This document shows, piece after piece, positions 62,899-64,000 of a DNA stretch of 64,000 nucleotides. Under the pieces are notes generated by a model. That model made no database searches and was not told the origin of the DNA. It saw only the letters and a program-made list of their open reading frames with translations. Source of the stretch: Serilophus lunatus (Eukaryota > Chordata > Aves > Passeriformes > Eurylaimidae). The stretch spans positions 496,001-560,000 of the forward strand of contig VXBA01001813.1 of NCBI GenBank assembly GCA_013399895.1, given 5' to 3'. How positions within the stretch are numbered: the stretch's first letter is position 1; each line of letters begins with the position of its first letter. The position numbers were made by a program, and so were the translations under genes.

Positions 62899-64000
62899 AA
62901 CTGTAAGAGAACATCACATCACGCTTTGACAGGCTAAATGGCACAATACACTGATTGGTGTAGGGTTTGAGGCAATTAGTAGTACCATTTTGCAGTTACA
63001 AGACTCGCCCAACATACATCATGTGTTTTATGCCAGATGATTAACATGCAATGAGAATTAGCAAAAGCTGATGACAATTTCCTATGTAGCTAAAACTCTC
63101 AAAGGAAGTCAGTTTAAATCAATTTAATGTTTTTACATATTTCGTGTTTAGATATTGTTCCCATAGATAAAGTCTCCAAGTTGAAAGCAGTAACAACAAA
63201 ACATAGTGAGTTGCATTACTATTATCATGATATATTTTTAACACTGTATACATAAATCATATTCTACCTAAATGGTAAAAATTCCAAAGGAACATTTTTC
63301 ACTACTTTTGGTAATAAGAAAAAGATTTTTATTTTTTATTGATTATGCAGAATCATAAATGAAAAATGTCTCCTATAACTACAGTCAGTATGACTGTGGT
63401 GGCAGCACTTAAACCAAAAGAAAATACAGAATTTATTACAATCTTTCAACACACAGACTTTCCATTTACTAGCACAAACATCTCACCTGATAGATGCAGC
63501 AATATGATCAGTTCATGACAAAGGTACGGGTTAACTGCCTATCAGAAGGCCATCCTGTAACTACATGTTGTCACCCGCTTTAGAGGACTTCTTTTTAAAA
63601 CACTCTGAACAGGGGCCCTACTTGAATCATACCAAAATAACTATGGTCATACAGGCCAATTCCTACCTGACTACCAGGCCTCTGATACTGAATTCTTTAG
63701 AGCATAAGCAGCTTCGCAGAGTAGCTTTGTGTCTTCTGGTTTTGGTTACTGCACAAGTTCTCTCATGTGTGGTCTCAATCCAGCAAAAGAATGGCTTGAT
63801 TTGAAGCAGACACGCTTCCCTCCCCTCCCAGGGGAGACAGGGAAAAATGAGGGCTTTTTTCTCGCTAAACAAAGTTCACCACAGGAAGATACCTACTGGC
63901 TGAACAGATATTAATAAAAGAATGGCTGAAAGTAAGTGAAGGGTAAGAACAGCAAGTTGTGAAGACAGTTCCTTTCTGGTGAGTTAGGCGAGTTTTGGGA

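Larger units (their letters stand above)
61886..64000 (-). other. Upstream intron of the INPP4-related gene
   Basis: This sequence precedes coding exon 1 in transcription order, so it is intron unless an unrecognised exon is present. It contains the CR1 at 62199-62632 and the AT microsatellite at 62848-62898. I searched for the exon expected to encode the segment before VPITYQ and did not find it. Open frames at 63565-63914 have no family features. Confidence 0.6.

Overview
The window looks like AT-rich nuclear DNA from a bird. The evidence is the repeat content. There are about a dozen 5'-truncated CR1 LINE copies, several ending in the CR1-type short 3' tandem repeat (ATTCTGTG-like units). 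There are also three LTRs whose termini and internal landmarks I recognise as common avian endogenous-retrovirus LTR types. The order or species cannot be resolved from sequence alone. I see no tRNA, rRNA, CRISPR array or bacterial-type operon.

The one well-supported gene is on the minus strand and fills two thirds of the window. Seven coding exons (61885-61742, 57251-57137, 43418-43352, 41343-41153, 29562-29460, 25474-25407, 21225-21180) have GT/AG junctions and a continuous reading phase. They give the C-terminal ~243 residues and the stop codon of a protein related to the inositol polyphosphate 4-phosphatases (INPP4A/INPP4B). It is not either of them: the P-loop reads CNSGVHR rather than the canonical CKSAKDR, and the tail ends PPPPIGEE. 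The CX5R motif is split by the exon 4/exon 5 junction. The N-terminal exons lie beyond the right edge. No symbol is assigned because I could not name the paralogue with confidence.

Layout, left to right. 1-21179 has no convincing intact gene. It is AT-rich with CR1 pieces at 2876-3241 and 18490-18560. It also holds a solo LTR at 10031-11067 with a perfect 5-bp target duplication, next to exon-like minus-strand relics at 9625-10030 and 12048-12227 that may be remains of a broken gene. 21180-61885 is the phosphatase-like gene, with introns of about 2 to 14 kb carrying CR1 copies, a CR1 fold-back (33922-34684) and two LTRs. One of these LTRs, at 55819-56931, contains a 381-bp assembly gap and ends 205 bp from exon 2. 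61886-64000 is upstream intron or intergenic DNA with one CR1.

The most useful leads are the INPP4-related paralogue with its altered P-loop, the unidentified exon-like relics around the 10-12 kb LTR, the gap-containing LTR beside exon 2, and the CR1 inverted repeat.
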